Source of the DNA: Desulfobacula sp.
GTDB taxonomy: Bacteria; Desulfobacterota; Desulfobacteria; Desulfobacterales; Desulfobacteraceae
Direction: 5' to 3'
Assembly (NCBI GenBank): GCA_023139225.1
Contig: JAGLNZ010000357.1
Span: 1-6,537, forward strand
Length of the DNA stretch: 6,537 bases
The position numbers were made by a program, and so were the translations under genes. Positions 5,129 to 6,537 of this stretch are shown one piece after another. Below the pieces are notes generated by a model that ran no database searches, was not told the DNA's origin, and was given only the letters and a program-made list of their open reading frames with translations. Numbering within the stretch: the stretch's first letter is position 1; each line of letters opens with the position of its first letter.

Positions 5129-6537
5129 ATGGATATTTTTGATGATATTGTATCGGGATATGATAGCGAAGCAAATCATCAGTTTCTTTGTCTGCTGGAA
5201 AAATATCTGCCGCAACACGCTTTTGAAATTATTTCAAGCAATGGCCAGCGAATCTTCCTGCATCAAAAGATAAGCATTGATAAAAATCTTGAAAAAATAT
5301 TGTGGGAAAAAGCAGAACTATCAGTGGATTCCATTTGTATAGCAGATAAAGATAACTTGCCTGTTTATTCGCTGTACTTAAATAAAATGCAAAGTCTGCT
5401 GGTTTGCATTTTACCAAAAGTATTTGATACTGCCACCGGGCAAAAAATGATAACAACTATTGTAAAGCTCTGTGTTGAACTGTTTTATAAAGACAGATTT
5501 CTAGTTGAAGAGAAAGAACTGCTTTTGGTCCATAAAAAACAACGGGACAGGAAAATACAGGTCCTGGAAAAAAAATATGAAGAGATTTTAATTGAAAATC
5601 AGGAGCAGAGTGCCGAATATTCAAAATTATTGCATTCTGAAATCCAGCGACAGACTGGTGAATTAAAAAAATCCAACAAAGCGCTTATCCGTGCAAAAGA
5701 AAAGGCAGAGGCTGCCAATATCGCCAAAGACCAGTTCCTTGCCAATATGAGTCATGAAATTCGTACCCCCATGAATTCTGTTATAGGGTTTTTAGAATTA
5801 ATACTTGAAGATCAGTCTATTAAAAATAATATTCACCAGCAACTATCAATTGCCCATAACTCTGCGCAGCAACTATTGTCCTTAATTAACGATATTCTTG
5901 ATGTAAGTAAATTGGGGAGTGGGAAAATAATTTTGGAAAACAAGCCTTTTAAATTGCTTGAGTTGATTAATAAAGCGTTTGAGACCATGGAGATAAGGGC
6001 GCATAAAAAGGGCCTGTCCCTTGACTATGACATTCATCCATCAATATCGGGATTATTTTCAGGAGACGCCTTTCGTATCAACCAGGTCATGATCAATCTT
6101 ATAGGCAACGCCATCAAGTTCACCCGGCAGGGCAGTGTGATTCTGAAGGTAATACCCGGTGAAAAGAAAGGGCAATTTCATTTCATGATTAAAGATACGG
6201 GAATCGGAATTTGTGCTGACCGTTTAAATAAAATTTTTGATCCATTTGCCCAGGCAGATACTTCTACTACACGAAAATATGGAGGCACAGGCCTTGGGAC
6301 AACAATTTCAAAACAGATTGTTGAACTTATGGGAGGACGAATCTGGGCAGAAAGTGAGGAAGGAAAAGGAAGCATATTTCATTTTATCATAAGCCTTGAT
6401 TCGGTTGATGATGACATGGTTGAAGAGGCTGACCCGGTCACGGAGACAGGCAGCGCATTATCTAAATTTAATCGCTGTTTTCAAATACTGCTGGCAGAGG
6501 ATATTGATGCAAATGCTGTTTTAGTCAAAACACGGTT
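5129..6537 (+). CDS. soluble hybrid histidine kinase, cut by window end at its receiver domain
   Basis: Cytoplasmic kinase; 469 residues are visible and the 3' end is missing. Residues 1-125 form an N-terminal region that I do not recognise as PAS, GAF or membrane-spanning. It begins MDIFDDIVSGYDSEAN and includes hydrophobic strands such as SLLVCILPKVF. A long coiled coil (about 126-200) leads into the HisKA domain with H-box FLANMSHEIRTPMN (H209). The ATPase domain has N-box MINLIGNAIKFT (N327), KDTGIGI (D356), IFDPFAQAD and YGGTGLGTTISKQIVELMGG (384-403). After a linker, QILLAEDIDANAVLV (452-466) opens a receiver domain with the acidic pair E457-D458; the phosphoacceptor Asp lies outside. 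The ATG at 5129 is 4 bases after the HDOD stop. The GGAG at 5112-5115 is 13 bases away, rather far for a ribosome-binding site, so coupling with the HDOD gene is likely. A receiver fused to the kinase suggests a phosphorelay, possibly ending in an Hpt protein. Confidence 0.93.
   Translation, partial: MDIFDDIVSGYDSEANHQFLCLLEKYLPQHAFEIISSNGQRIFLHQKISIDKNLEKILWEKAELSVDSICIADKDNLPVYSLYLNKMQSLLVCILPKVFDTATGQKMITTIVKLCVELFYKDRFLVEEKELLLVHKKQRDRKIQVLEKKYEEILIENQEQSAEYSKLLHSEIQRQTGELKKSNKALIRAKEKAEAANIAKDQFLANMSHEIRTPMNSVIGFLELILEDQSIKNNIHQQLSIAHNSAQQLLSLINDILDVSKLGSGKIILENKPFKLLELINKAFETMEIRAHKKGLSLDYDIHPSISGLFSGDAFRINQVMINLIGNAIKFTRQGSVILKVIPGEKKGQFHFMIKDTGIGICADRLNKIFDPFAQADTSTTRKYGGTGLGTTISKQIVELMGGRIWAESEEGKGSIFHFIISLDSVDDDMVEEADPVTETGSALSKFNRCFQILLAEDIDANAVLVKTR

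Overview
The window is an AT-rich stretch of bacterial chromosome with six protein genes and no RNA genes, CRISPR arrays or insertion sequences that I can see. The gene content suggests a Gram-negative, signalling-rich anaerobe, perhaps a sulfate-reducing Desulfobacterota (Desulfobacterales-like): dense two-component kinases, an HDOD protein, an NtrB-type kinase and a PrmA. This placement rests on style and family content only, and no marker gene settles it.

Layout. Two genes lie on the minus strand at the left. The first is a proline-racemase-family enzyme cut by the window start (906 down to 1). Its second catalytic position is Thr, which marks it as a trans-3-hydroxy-L-proline dehydratase rather than a racemase. 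Upstream of it is prmA (1896 down to 970), the ribosomal protein L11 methyltransferase. A 76-base divergent spacer (1897-1972) separates prmA from the plus-strand genes. These are a membrane histidine kinase (1973-3214) and, 3 bases after its stop, a second, divergent PrmA-like methyltransferase (3218-4057). A 173-base AT-rich spacer (4058-4230) follows, with a plausible promoter and a spaced inverted repeat. Then come an HDOD-domain protein (4231-5124) and, 4 bases later, a soluble hybrid histidine kinase (5129 to the window end) that is cut just as its receiver domain begins.

How they may work together. The right-hand two thirds looks like two adjoining signalling transcription units: kinase plus methyltransferase, then HDOD plus hybrid kinase. 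No DNA-binding response regulator is visible, so the outputs are unknown. The most unusual point is the pair of PrmA-fold methyltransferases on either side of one kinase. One is canonical. The other has a different N-terminal domain, is tightly coupled to the kinase and has an unknown substrate. The left-hand pair is ordinary metabolism and translation: hydroxyproline breakdown and ribosomal protein methylation.
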